In this document: positions 25,322-38,616 of the stretch, in pieces | Position numbering within the stretch: the first letter of the stretch is position 1 | Layout: the number at the start of each line of letters is the position of its first letter | Assembly (NCBI RefSeq): GCF_019399895.1 | Contig: NC_091872.1 | Location: 4,472,395 to 4,536,394 of the forward strand | From: Cardiocondyla obscurior | Lineage: Eukaryota; Arthropoda; Insecta; Hymenoptera; Formicidae | Length of the DNA stretch: 64,000 nucleotides | Direction of reading: 5' to 3' | The notes under the pieces: generated by a model | What the model saw: the letters and a program-made list of their open reading frames with translations, nothing else | The model's database searches: none | Told to the model about the DNA's origin: nothing | Program-made: the position numbers and the translations under genes

Positions 25322-28300
25322 GTGAGTTCTCGCATTTCTTCCGACGTGATCTAGCCCGCGACGTGACCGTGACTGCGCAATTTCTTATATAACCGTAACC
25401 GCCGAAGACCTCCTGGGACGGGAAGCTCGCTCTTGTCGGGTTTTACAATCGCGAACTGAAAGTCGATTCTCATCCGGTTGACGTCGGCTTTTACGCGGGT
25501 CCCACCGATAAGTTTTTACTTAATTTTTCTTTCCCTTCTTCTTTTCGATACAAGCGCGAAGTGCTGATGCAAATTAGCGAATTGCAAGGTGCGACGTTTA
25601 ATTTTACGACTTTCAATAAAGTGCAAATGGATGAAATCTCTCCATTCAAGTTTCGATGCGTCTCAATATTTTCAACGATTTAATTTACGTTTTAATTAGA
25701 AAAATTTTTTTTTCAAGTTTTGTATTCCATTGCGACGCTTTGTATGAAATGGCATTAATATAAATAATTATGTTAAAATGTACGGGAAGTATAAATCTTA
25801 AATTCTTTTTCTTTTCTTTCCTACCAAAAGTAAAGCTATATAAGTACCAGTACTTCGGGGTTGACGGCTGCTAAGTTTTAATCGGGAAAATGTAAAGGAA
25901 TTTCGTGAAGAAGTTCATTCAAAAGAACTCACCATCTACATTCTCGTGCGCCTTTTTTCAAGAAAGTTTGTGCACAAACTGGCGACTGGCCGTTGACCCT
26001 GTTTCGCCAAGTGATTTCGCAGTATTTAAAATAAATGGTGTATGCTTTTCGCGGAGTCTCGCGCGATAACCGGGCAGAACTCACATAACGCCAATGTGCG
26101 ATTGTCTTCATTCTGAACGTTAGAATGGAGACGCGTGATCGAACGAGAAATCGAACGGACTGTCGAATGTGAATTGCAACACAGAACTACGACGGCAAGA
26201 GCAAATCTCTCAAGTGGGTCAACAAGTTGAACATTCTGTAGACAGAATGCAGCTCGATTTCATATTCGACGGCACGTTGTGATAGTAGCGATAGTGATAA
26301 GCGCCGAAAACGTGAGTAGCGATCGTTACTTTCGTCACTTAAGGCTTCTGCAAATTTCTAATTAGAACGAACCGAATTAAACGAAGAAAAAAAAATATAT
26401 ATATAAAATAGCAATTAATCGTATTTGCAAACATTGATACGTTATTTTTTTCAAAGCGTGCTCGATAAAAGATATATTTAGCAGCGATTACGTCGCAGCA
26501 CTGACACTTTGGTATATCTAATTTATTCATCGCGTCGAGGAGGAAAGAAGAAGCTGTTCTTCCATTTAATCATCGACCTCGTTATTTCTTTCTTTTTTCG
26601 GCTTGTTGACGCGGAAAAAAAGGCAGACGCGGAGCCGAGATCTCTCGCATTAGCATTTGGCTTTCCTGACACGTTCATAATGCCGAAAATGCGCGGCCAT
26701 ACGTCACGACGAATTACGGAGAAAGTAACCCGCGATAATATTTTCCCTACGGTGCTGACGTTCCTACCGGTTTCTTTTTCTCTTCGCAGGTAGCCTCCCC
26801 CTCCCACGTTCGTCTACTTCGAAAATCCTCTGAGATATTAGTTTCTTATCTCCGCCCTTTCTGCATTTCGCACACTTCCTAGAGAAAAATGAGCCACCTT
26901 CGCTCGCAAATATTCCTTCTGTCGATGTTCCGGGCCATAAATTCTCAACGATAGATTGTATGTGCGTTTTAATATTTACGAATAGCATTCGCTCACAAGC
27001 ACTCACGTGCCGTATAACAGTGCGTCTTTTATGTGTTATTCAACGACCCGAGATTTACCATAAAGTCGGGCGGGCTTTAGAGCAATCTGAATTGTTTGCG
27101 CTGACCGAAATTAACAATAATAATGTAAAACATGAAAGGAGGAAGAAAGAGAAAAATTAAAAGGACGCAGATTTCTTCGGCAAAAGGACTTAGAGGAGAG
27201 AAAAAAAAGGACATAAAGCGAAAGACAGAATAAAAATTCACTTTCAAAGCTTCCAAAAGCTTTTACAGAGAATTAATATAGACGTGGCTTAATCGTACTC
27301 GTAGAATCAAATAGATTTAATTCAATTACAGACGACGTTATGATATTTATATAATTGGCAGTTTCGTTAATACCGGAGCGATGTTAAAAACGAATCGATC
27401 AATTTCGCGCTCTATTTTTGTCGCGATCGATCGTGAGTGCCGTCGAACGCGCCATTGTAATGACAATCTACGTTGCGTTTTCTCATTGTCTCCTTTCATT
27501 TTTTTTTCTTTCTCACTCTCTGATACTGCGCTTCAAAAAATTTCATTATCATACACGTGGTCTTCAAGACACGTCGCAGATTCCGATTCCCGGGACGCCC
27601 AACCGTATAATGCGACGTTTTCATAATGCGCAAGTTTACATTTCTCGGTAGACAGTAAAACGGCTCGAGGGATGGTTATCACGCAGGGGAAAGATGATAC
27701 TTTTCAACTGGTTTTTATTATATCCACGAGTGCATTCCGCATCGCACCGGTACATATCTCCCTGCGTTAAGGTCTATTTTCGTTGCGCCATATCGATCCC
27801 CGCCGTTTGAAGTCGCAAACGCCGCGTCGTGGGCCGTACCGGATCTCTTTTGCAAACGGTAAAATTAAGCGGAGACATTTGTCGCGTATCAGCGAGAAAG
27901 GGATGAAAAAAGGAAAAAGAGTGAGGAGAGGAGGGAGGAAAAAAAAGAAGAGGAGAAAAGAAAAGAGGAGAGCGACACTAATACCCGAAGGGATAAAAGC
28001 GGAGATACGTGTAAATCAGCCCGAGTCGTATTTTAAGCGGACGGTTCGTTTTGCGGGGTGCAAGACGGACGTCCAAATAAATCGCGATGTGTCAGACGGT
28101 CGGAAAGGGCCGAATAACGGACATTTACGATTTACGCGACGTGTGCACGCGGTTTTTCTCGATGCCATTACTCGATGCGCCAATTATCGGGTTATCTTCT
28201 TTATTTAACGATTAATGTATCGAATGTCCGCGCTCGAAAGACATACTTATCGGGTTACGGCTGCTACGAAATTGTTGCTGCTAAATGCGACACGAGATGC

Positions 28301-29588
28301 GCTCCGCTTCGTTCCGAGATGCACTGCTTAACCGAAGCCAACACTTATTCGCAGCGACTTTGGAGTTCTTCGCGAAATAAATTATGAAAGTAGTGAAAAC
28401 TAGTACGCGCGGAACCATACGGCCATTCTTTCTTTTTTCCCCCTTCTTTTGTGTTGCGGGAAAATCGTTCCGCTTTAAAACGAACGCGGTAAAATGTGTC
28501 ACAGTTGCCCGACGTAGGAATCAAATTTAAAAATTCCCGATATGCTGTAGCGCGCGCGCGTCCGAGTCACTTCGCCGCAGTAGTCGAGGTTGATAATTAA
28601 ACCGACGCGGTTGCATTAATGCTATAACAAGTGCACTCCGGGTACGATCTTTATTATATCGTCTTTTTAATCATTTACGCGTAACGCTTTAATTAACGAC
28701 CGGCCGATGGATATCAGAATTTCCATATAATTTAGAATTTGTTAATAAATAATTATTTGCAAGATTGACATATTTTAATTAATAACCGAAGCGAGATCCA
28801 TAAAGTTTGATTTTTTTATTTAGCTTTATAATTACTCGTCGATTTTCTCATCGGACAAAAAGAAAAGTAAATATACATTAGGTGCAAGTTTATCTCAAGA
28901 TTTTTTAAGACGCAGTGCGTAGTCGTGAAGGGAAAAATGTTCGATAAATAGAATCACAGGGAATTACGATACGTTTCGAAGAGCTTCGCGAGTGTCGACA
29001 AAATCCGACAGTCGTCGGGCAATCAAAGGTATTTATTCGAATGTTTTACCCGGGATCGAACGTTTTCGCGCTTCTTTCCTTCGCAGAGAGCCCCGGCTTG
29101 CATTAAACATGGATAAACCAGTGGGAAACGCGCGCCTAGCGTGATAATACGAAAGTACCGATAAAATGTTGAGTTCGTCAATTAACAATCGCATGGATCG
29201 ATGGTCAGATTAATTATTGTCGTTAACAGAAGCCCCTCGCCACGGCGGAGTTCCCCTTTTGCCGGAACGGAGTAATTAATTGCTAACTGGTAACAACGCT
29301 TGCGGACACGCGCCGACGACGGCGACACTCGTCATTAATTGAGAATCCAATCGAAAGTTACATCGCACTTTGACTGCGCTCGATACAAGTCGGGCGGGAG
29401 AGCCGAGATTCGTTTTCACGTTTTCCATTAAAATTCCTCACACTCTGGCGGGATCATTTATTCACGTTCCTTCGAGTAGAGTGATATTTCGACTATTTCG
29501 AATTCGACACGCGAAACCTTCCATCCCGTTGAATTTTATCCCGAGATACGCGAGTGCAAATGTAATTTCAGTCGTCATTTTAGATTTC

Positions 29589-29620
<32 letters not shown>

Positions 29621-32600
29621 AATTCCGTAATATTTCTACAGACACGGTTGTAAATATTTTTCTTGCGTTCTATAAATTGTCGGTTCAATAAATTGGAAGT
29701 CCTTCGATTTTAATTTTAATAATTTTTATGTATAGACGGGACTTTCGCGTTGTGGAATATCACTTAATTTCACCCGCGTGGCGCGGAAGGTAGGAAAGCA
29801 ATATTTATTTTTCCTACGATTATTCACGTGAGCAAGATCTTATTAGTAGAAATTTACTACTACAATATAGCGAGCGTCGTAAACTGGAGGAGAAGCTACC
29901 GTTCGAGATTTTCCTTCGAGAATTTCGCGTCGGGCAGGCTTCGAAGAGTTGACAGGGTGAGGCTTTTGCGATACGCTTAATTCGAAATGCTTCTTCGAAT
30001 TGTCGCGGGTAATAAATTGACTTCGCGAGATGTAACTACGACGAATCGCGGCCAGCGGCGTCAATAATATATTAACGAGATCGCGATACCAAGAGGGGCA
30101 ACATTTTGTCCCGCTTAATTTATCTATCGTCGTTCCTCTTGGCGCGTGATTGTCGGCGGCGTGGGTAGCCGTCTTCGTGAATTTGCATATCGAAATTTAC
30201 CGTCGTCGATTTTCACGTCGGAATACACGGTGGAAACTAAACGCTTTTACGCACGAACGGACGTGCGATTTCCATCGCGCTCCAACATCTCTTACAATTT
30301 TATTTTCCATTCCGAATCGACGGTTAACGATCGCGTCGCAGCGCGTCGTGTATCCGATTACGTTATAACAAAATCCGTCTGACAGTCGAAGCACTCGAAG
30401 TTACTCATTAGCACTCGCCCTACGAATTTGACGATTGGTTAACGATTAGCCGTAACGTCGAATGTAATAATCGTGGCGTCTTTTAATCCGTTATCGATCG
30501 ATTTGTCGAAATCGCGCGTTGCATCCCGCGCGGCTTTATAATTATCGCGCGCGATTCGGAATGCGATTGCAAATAATTCGCGGGTAACTCCCGTGTGTAA
30601 TTCCCGTACGGTAGAACTGCCGAGATCCGCGCGCATTATACAAACTCGCCGTGATATGAAACAACTTGCTGGGGCAGGTCGGGCGTTAATGCCATTACAT
30701 TACCCATTTAATCTGAATACCATCAACATAATCGTGTTTGCCAACATCTTGCCTCGGCTCGCTTCGGCCCTATCTTGTCTATTCAATTATGCCTCCTTCA
30801 CCGGAGCAACGTCACGGTCATGAGGGAGAAGACGCGGTGACATTTAACGTAGCACGGAAGGCGTCGGCCTTAAAGGCACCGCAATCGGTAGCGACGAGAC
30901 TCTGATGGATTGCTATCTCGTTCCTCCCAGATCTCGGTGAGGTAAAAAGTAATTGATATAAGCTCAGTGGGTGGGGACCCAGGAGAACAAAGCAAAGAGA
31001 CAAGGCGCCACGGCACTTGGACTGATAAAAGGAATAAGCTCCTGATCGACTACTCGTACTTTCCAACAGCGGCCACATTCTTTTTGCCACAAGCACCGTG
31101 AAAAGCTCTTTCCCGGTAGGATCAATGGTGGAGGAAAACGCGGTGTTCCCTTCGCCGTTACTTTGTCAGAGCGCTTGATATTCCGCTCTCGAAGGACCTC
31201 TTCTTCTCCCGGCCCGATGGTCTTACTTTAAGTTTACTAACCCAATCATTCAGAATTTAATCTAGCTTACGCGAATGGAATTTTTTTTTTTTTTTTGCTG
31301 TATTAATAAAGTTTTTTTTTTATATTTTTTTATTTTTTTCGTCTCTTTTCTCCTTTGGATGCAAAGAGTTTCGAGAACGGTTGATTGTTAGGTCGTCGAT
31401 TGGAAACTTTTTATAATACAAACTCGACTTGTCATAGATATTTTTTTTATAATATTCCTCTCGAACGGATGCACATAAATTTTAATAAATGTTTAGAAAT
31501 AAAGAGATTAAGGACGCTCGTCCCTTTTTCTTGTTAAATTTCCCCTCATTTTAATTTTCCCCGGTAAACAACAGTTTTGTATTGTAAGAAAAGCACGCGT
31601 ACATTAGACGCAGTTTGTTAACGGCGGGCATATGCAAACCACAATTTATGGAAAATCATGCCTAAAACGTTAGGATTCAGCGACGGTGGACTATAATTAC
31701 TGTATACGAAGCGTTGGTGTAATTATGAATTAATAAACTTTTTCCTCGGACGAGGTTGCGATTCCTCGGAGCCCGTTGGATTTTCCGCGAAATGTATTTT
31801 TGCGTAAAGCGCCTTCTTTCCCGCGGCTCCGGTCGGGAATTTCGTTTTTTTTTTAATTTTTTTTTTTGTTTTGGACATGCCGTTGCTACGGGCGCCTGTA
31901 AGAGCGAAAAAGTTTCGTTGACGTGACGTCGATTTTTTTGCAGTTGAATTTCCGATGTTGACAGGAGCTGTTACGCATTAGCTTTGAACGAGCAGTTATA
32001 AAGAATTTTGTTTTCACAGCGGTAGTCAGGCTATCGATTCTTCAGAGTTGCGCGGCTTCTAGGTACGAGGCTTTTAATTTTTTCAGACGGCAACGCGCCA
32101 CGTATTTTCCTCTCGTCTCGCTCGCGAGGTAATAAAAGAAATTCGAATAATAAGGGGCTACTTTGTCGGATCCCGGCATCGCCGTGTTAGACGCGAGCGT
32201 GGCGCTCTAAAACGGAATACGGTTCCCTTTTTGCGCACTCATTACGACGCTCTCAGCGAACACAATAAATTCCCGTGACAAAAGGGAAAAGCGGCGGCTC
32301 TGTTATCCCGAGATATAAATATTGCGGAAATTTTACATTGCGCGCGAAAAAAAATGCTTATGCGCGCATTTCGAGCTCTTTGTCCTTATTATGCTCTTTA
32401 ATAGCTGACGGTTATTCAGTTTGATTATTGCAAAGCGCACTGCTATACGTTAAAATTCCGAGAATTGAATTTTATTGAGAAATTTTGACTTTTCCGAATT
32501 GGACTTGGTTATAATGACATATGGCATCTGTCCGATTATTTTATGAAATATTTTAGGAAGTACCAAGTATTTAGCAATAAGATTAATTTCCACGAAGTGC

Positions 32601-35600
32601 AACGTCTTACATTTTATTTGTGAATTACGGACTTTTTTTTCTACAAATACATCATGTTTTTCTCCCTAGAATTTTCTTATTAAAAATAGTCAAAAATAAA
32701 AAAAATTGGCATTGTCAGTTTGATATAAAAATTACGTCAAAAAAGGAATAAAATTGAAAAATTGATGTTATTTCATAGAGAATCCTCAATTTCAATTGGA
32801 GCCAAGTGCTTTTATCATCATTTGAAGATAGGAAAGCGCTCTAAATGTCAATAGTAAGAAAGCGTTCTTTAAATTCGTGCTGTTGACCTCGTTAAACAAA
32901 GATTTTTTAAACAAAAAGATATTATAATAATAAAAAAAAGTCATACGCTTGTCTCCGTTATCAATTTTTCATTCTATTTTAATTCTTTAACTTTTCATTA
33001 AAATTGTCACAAAAGCTCGATAAAATATCTAAACGTGTGAGAGCTTGTGCTGAAATTTTATCTAGGAATGGCTTTTGTGTAAAGAAAAAAGTCCCCCGAC
33101 AAAGTGAAATCGTCAAGCATTCATTCTCCTATGGTTTTATTCTCTTGCATCCTCTCTACGTTTTCATTTCGCTCATTTTGTATTTCTTCTTTCCTCCAGA
33201 AAAATCGCAATGCCGAACAATTAAATTACAGATCGCGCGTGCTTTTATTTTCGACTGTGCCGCATATTTTATTAGAAAACGTACCGTTGTTTCTCTAATT
33301 TCTTCGCACAAAATTAAGCGATTTCGTTGATATTTGTATGCACCTAGAAAATGCAAACGCGTACTCTAAATATCTTACTTAGCCTAAGCGCTTATGTAGA
33401 ACTTTACGACAAGCAATTCTAGGTTTTGTTGAAATGTCAACCTTGACGATTGGTTCGCTCGAGAACTCCAAGTTGGTTTCGAGGGCCATCATCGAGCTTG
33501 CGGGAGCCGCAATATAACCTTCTGACTTCACAACTCGCAGCGACCGGCGTCTACTATGTTTGTCGTTTACCCTCGGCTCGTCAGAAATCCACTTATTTCC
33601 GCCCCGCCCTTCGAGATAGGTACGTGCCCACGGAATAATTTTGTAGACGATAAAAATTGAAACGGATCGCGGCCACACGCGTGTACACGGCATCGCACTC
33701 TGCGGGATTGGCATGAATTCTACGCCGTTAAGCTCGCCCAGTTTCATTTGCCCGGCTTGCCCCAACGGAAGACAAATGGTTTCCCCGGATGCCCGCAAGG
33801 AAAAATGATAAGAGAAAAAGGTGCCGAGGGTGGCCGTATGGAATGCTGTGCTTCGGGATGCTCGCCGATCCGTACGTAGATTAACTGTGACGCCACCCTT
33901 CAGCTTACCGAGGTTTTAACCGGTTCGTCCATCATTAGATTGACGGAGTCGTTCGTCTTAATGGCATGTCAATTAGTGTTCTCGTGTTAGTTAATTTTTC
34001 ATAGGAATCATCCACGACGTTAATCGACCGTGTAAACGTTTTCGCGCTGTGTTTAGATATTACTGGGGGTTTAACTGAGCGGTACGCGCGTGATTAATTA
34101 TATCGCCTTTACTTAAGCACCGATACCGGGCGGCCATAAGTGATTGATAAATGGTCGCTCGATTATATGTTAAAGGATTTATCGTATGAAACTATTACGT
34201 TTCGTAATTAGTTACTCTTCGAAATATGAACAAAATACCTCAGGCATGTCGAGCGAGCTTACTAATAACGTACTTCATTATGTGTTTTTATTATCCGAAG
34301 ACGGTTCGACATTACCTTACTTCCTTTATCGATCTTATTTGCATGCCGCTGTTTGGTCGATAAACTCTCAACTTGCTCGACGAGAATTAATTATCGGCGC
34401 AAGTGATCGACAAAGACACACTCCGAAGTAGATATATTTAATGGTCTCGGAGTCAAAATCGTAGTGGCAGTTTGACTGGAGAGCAATTAGAGATTTTAAA
34501 AATTAATAAATATATAAATACATAAAACAAAGAGCAAGATCGCAGTTTGAACTATCTTAATGTTTCGCTGTAACGTGGACATCGTCAGATTTTCCGTGTC
34601 CATGCGTAAGCTTTTCTCTATAATTCGAATGCATTTCACGTTGGAGTCTAATCGTCGTACTCGGCATTACGCATTCAGTATACCTAAAGAACGCGCGCCG
34701 CGCGCGGAAGTTCAGTTTCGCAGGAGAAATACGAAGAAGAGATCGGAGAACACTCGCTGTTACGAACTCGCGTCGCGTTTCCCGGTCTTCGTTAGCGCCG
34801 TTTCTTGTTCTATCCAATAATTCGTATGTCTTTCCAGGCACGACGTGGCGCGGCGTTGATAATTACGTTCTCAGAAGTCAGAGATCTTACTGGACGCGCG
34901 CGGCATTCAAGCAGATATCGCTGCCGTGGACGCGCAAAATTAATCTTCCTCGCGTTATTCAGACGGCAAAGCACCGTCGGACGTAAAACTGGCCGGTTCA
35001 TGCCGGGTGGGCCGTAAGCGACCCCGTCGATCTAACGAGGCGCACGGCCTACGTCGCGGAGTCGACCCGTCGAAGTTGCAACAAGTAATTGACTGCGCTC
35101 TGCTTGCTCCGATTAATTAACTTTCAGTACTTTGTCGATCTAGCGAGCCCCCGTACTCCGGACATTTTCAATGGATATTCTTCGTCCCTCCCGATCCCCG
35201 CAATATTCCTCGATTCTAATTTATGAGCTCCTTTGTTTGTTCTTCTTTCTTATTTTTATTCAATACGCGCGTCGCGCACAATGGAATTTTTTTTCCTTAA
35301 CAACGTTGTCGAAGCGGCTCGATGCGCGCCAATGACGTAAATTGAAATTTAAAAATAATTTCAGTCTGTTCAATTGCTTTTTTTTTTTTTATATTTACTC
35401 ACTTTTCTTTATTTCTTAAAAAGACGCGGCTATTCGCGTTCTCCCGCATCTCTATCTTCTACGAGATAAAAAGTAATTTCTAGATGTACATGCACGACGC
35501 GTTTCTCGTTGCAATTCAATTAATTGCTTGTATTATTTAGTCATCGGAGATATTTATCGACGCGCGTTTCGTCCATTTATTTTGCAGTTCATTAACGCAT

Positions 35601-38595
35601 TATTGCAATTTAAATACTGCATTTAAATACTTAATTACTTTGAACATTGGCAGCTGTAATTACAAAATTGCTGTACTTCTTACAATGACGTCGCATCGCG
35701 ATTGGTAAATTTACTACAAGTGATTCTTTTTCGGAAATTAGTCACCGCTAGAATACATTTTCCAAATAATTACATTAATTCAACATTATTTTTATTACAT
35801 ATCCGACAAATATTGCGTTATTTTTATTGAATCGAGAAAGCAACGCGCGTTAATTTTACGTTGACGAAACGAGAACATTTAAATTTATAACTCGCAGTTA
35901 TTTCTATAAGCTACTGAACAGTTGACCTTAGTTAAACTGTTCATTTTGTAGTCCATTAAAGCAATGTTGTACTTAAGCCGGTAATTAATTTGGACGTGAC
36001 ACGTATAATCGTAAAATGTTTCCGTGCCCCAGCAACGGCATGTTGCGCGCTATCGAATGTTATTAATTGCGACTCGTGTTACTCAATCCACCCCAATAGC
36101 ACCGTAATTAGTTTATTGCACTTGAAACTTGCGCGTGGCGCTCAACTGTCGACGTAATCGCAGCCCGCTAAAGAAAGTACCGGCTCTGATAACGTCAAAC
36201 AATTCCGCGACGATATGCAGGCTGCGTAGTCAACTTAACGTGGAAAGATTCTTACGTGGGCGATAAAATAATGAGCGCGCGTCATGACGGTTAAATGTCA
36301 GCGAAATATTTTCAACGCGCCTCATCGAACAGCGAAGTTGAGTAAACGCGTCGAGCTTGTACGAGATAGTAACGGTGTCGGCATGTCTAAGACCGCTGAA
36401 TTATGAAAGTACCGTTTTGAAAGCGTTATTGGGCGAATGTGTGTTTCACGGCTATACTCACGGCAAACGTTGCTCCATATTGAACATGTTATTTGTTAAA
36501 AATTCAATCATGATATATAGATTTGTACGATGTTACCTTTTCGAGGAGAGTAACGTTTTATAAATGCACGCGGAGGCTCCGTGAGGGTCCTCTTGGAAGT
36601 GTAATATATAGACCGAGAATATGCGTACGTACAGTCTAAGTTGTTTAGCTAGCGAACGGGGAAAACGTGTTGGCAGATGTAACGTTGTAACACTGTACGT
36701 GCGGCTCTTAAGTTTCGCGCGAGAGAGATTTCGTTGCAAAGTTTCCGTGGAACTTTCTTTGAGAAGTCGCGCTTTTGTTTGAAATAATGGTGAGAAATAA
36801 GAAGTATCAGTAAAATTAATGTCACTTTGCGCCTACGTTGAAAAGTTTTTCTTAATGCTTAGCTTTCACTCCACTCGTTGTTTTAATTAACGAGCCACAG
36901 ATTTACAGATTTCAGTAGCAAACTTCTCGTGAAATTTCACGCCTCACTTTTCCTTTGGTTTCAAGCGCCAATATTGTTAGTTTTTCTAGAGAGAAGTTAA
37001 TTCTATAAAAAAAATTTAGTACAAAAGTTAGTGCTAATAATAATGATTAAAATTACAGTAATCTTTGATAATTTACACACTGCGAGTTCATTAAAAAAAT
37101 ATGTTCTACAAATTGTTTTGACGTATAAATTTCCGTAGGGATTCATTTACAAGTACAGGTGATTCATGAGAGCGAAATAAAAAAAGTAATTAAAAAGGAA
37201 AAGTAATTCATACATTTTCGTGAGAAGTGCTTTTTCGAAAAAAAAACTTTTAAGTTGAAAATACGCAGATAATATTCTTGTTACATCAATTATTTTTAAT
37301 TCGATTATTTCTGCTTTTAATTTGAAAAAAAAATTATTTGTTGCCCATTGCGGAAAAAAAATTTTTTTTTTTTATCAATAAAAGTTGCCCAATAAAGCCT
37401 TCGTCCACTCTGTCCAATTTAATATCCACTAAGCATCGTGTAAAATACGAACGGATTTTCCTCATGTCGATCGCGTCGAATGAAACAATTAATGATACCG
37501 TGATAATTCATCCATATCCACGTATCCCGCTCATTCTTGCGCCTTCATATTTAATTACAGTAACACGAGATATAAACAGATGCTCAATTTTCTATATATT
37601 ATTCAGCATTATTATATATTCAGGTTTACGTAGTTTTTCCAATAAATAATCCTACTAAACGGTATCGTGTATTTCAACTGGAGTATATAATTTTAATTCT
37701 TTATCTTCCATTATTCGAGATAAATTGCGAATAATATAATTTTTTCTACACCACTACCCTCCACGAAGGGACTCGCTGCGTTGCTTATTTTTCGCGACGC
37801 GTAAGATACCTTTAACCGTAAATTAGGTAATCCGCTTCGGAGCGGTTTTAGACCTACGCGAATCGATAATATGCGGCCTATATGGAAGAGGTGTTACGTG
37901 CGATGAGAGACATGCTCCCATCGCGGCACATCAAAATGCACGTCGCAGTTACGGGTTGGGGAATTAGGCAGGCCAATATAATGCACTGAACTCGAGCCGT
38001 GCACTTATCTGGGTCATCTTCCCGTAGTAGAAACTGTTCATGTAGTTTAGATATATAATGAAGCTCTTGCAAGCCCGTTAGGCATTTAATTGTCTGTCCA
38101 GATATATGTATATATAGGTATATGTGCATCAAACGTAGTGCTTGTAGTTACATAGCTCGGCTACATGTTTCTCCTGTTTAACGTTTGAATTGAAAGAACT
38201 AAATATTTTTATGTATTAAAAGAAGAAATGCTGAATAATCGTGGGACGTGACGACATGCATCCTCCGCGCGCGACTGGACCCTCGATTTGTTGCAATTTT
38301 TTGTATGCATTCTCAGAAGAGAAATGTAGCTTCGAGCAATTACGTTCGTACTGCTGTAGCATTATTAGATTTGTCCTTTGTTCACGTACCACACGAGAAA
38401 CTCGAAAGAAATTTACGGAGTTTCGCTGCTTCCTCAAACTTTTAATAGACACATTGTTAGTCTTTGGACGGGAGTAACGCTGCGACGATCGCGGGTTGAT
38501 GGCGCGCGATCGTACTTTGAAACTATACTTCTTTTCAAGTGGCAAGTATAAATTACTTAATAAGCAAAATGATAACGCAAGTGTATTGTACGCAG
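25322..38595 (+). other. Putative long first intron (about 13.3 kb), no gene recognised inside
   Basis: No coding exon is supportable on either strand. Present are T runs at 29589-29614 and about 31281-31296, many short A/T tracts, and a strong pyrimidine tract plus CAG|GTAG at 26771-26793 that resembles a recursive splice site. A 139-codon minus-strand open frame at 33379-33798 has no recognisable family. The acceptor assumed at 38594-38595 (TTGTACGCAG) is weak, so an extra 5' exon or another acceptor is possible. Confidence 0.35.
29589..29614. repeat. 26-base poly-T tract
   Basis: A T run inside the putative long first intron. It is similar in length to the tract at 19.4 kb but the flanking sequence is unrelated. 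Confidence 0.95.
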
Positions 38596-38616
38596 GGATG
38601 AAAGAATGTCGCCGTG

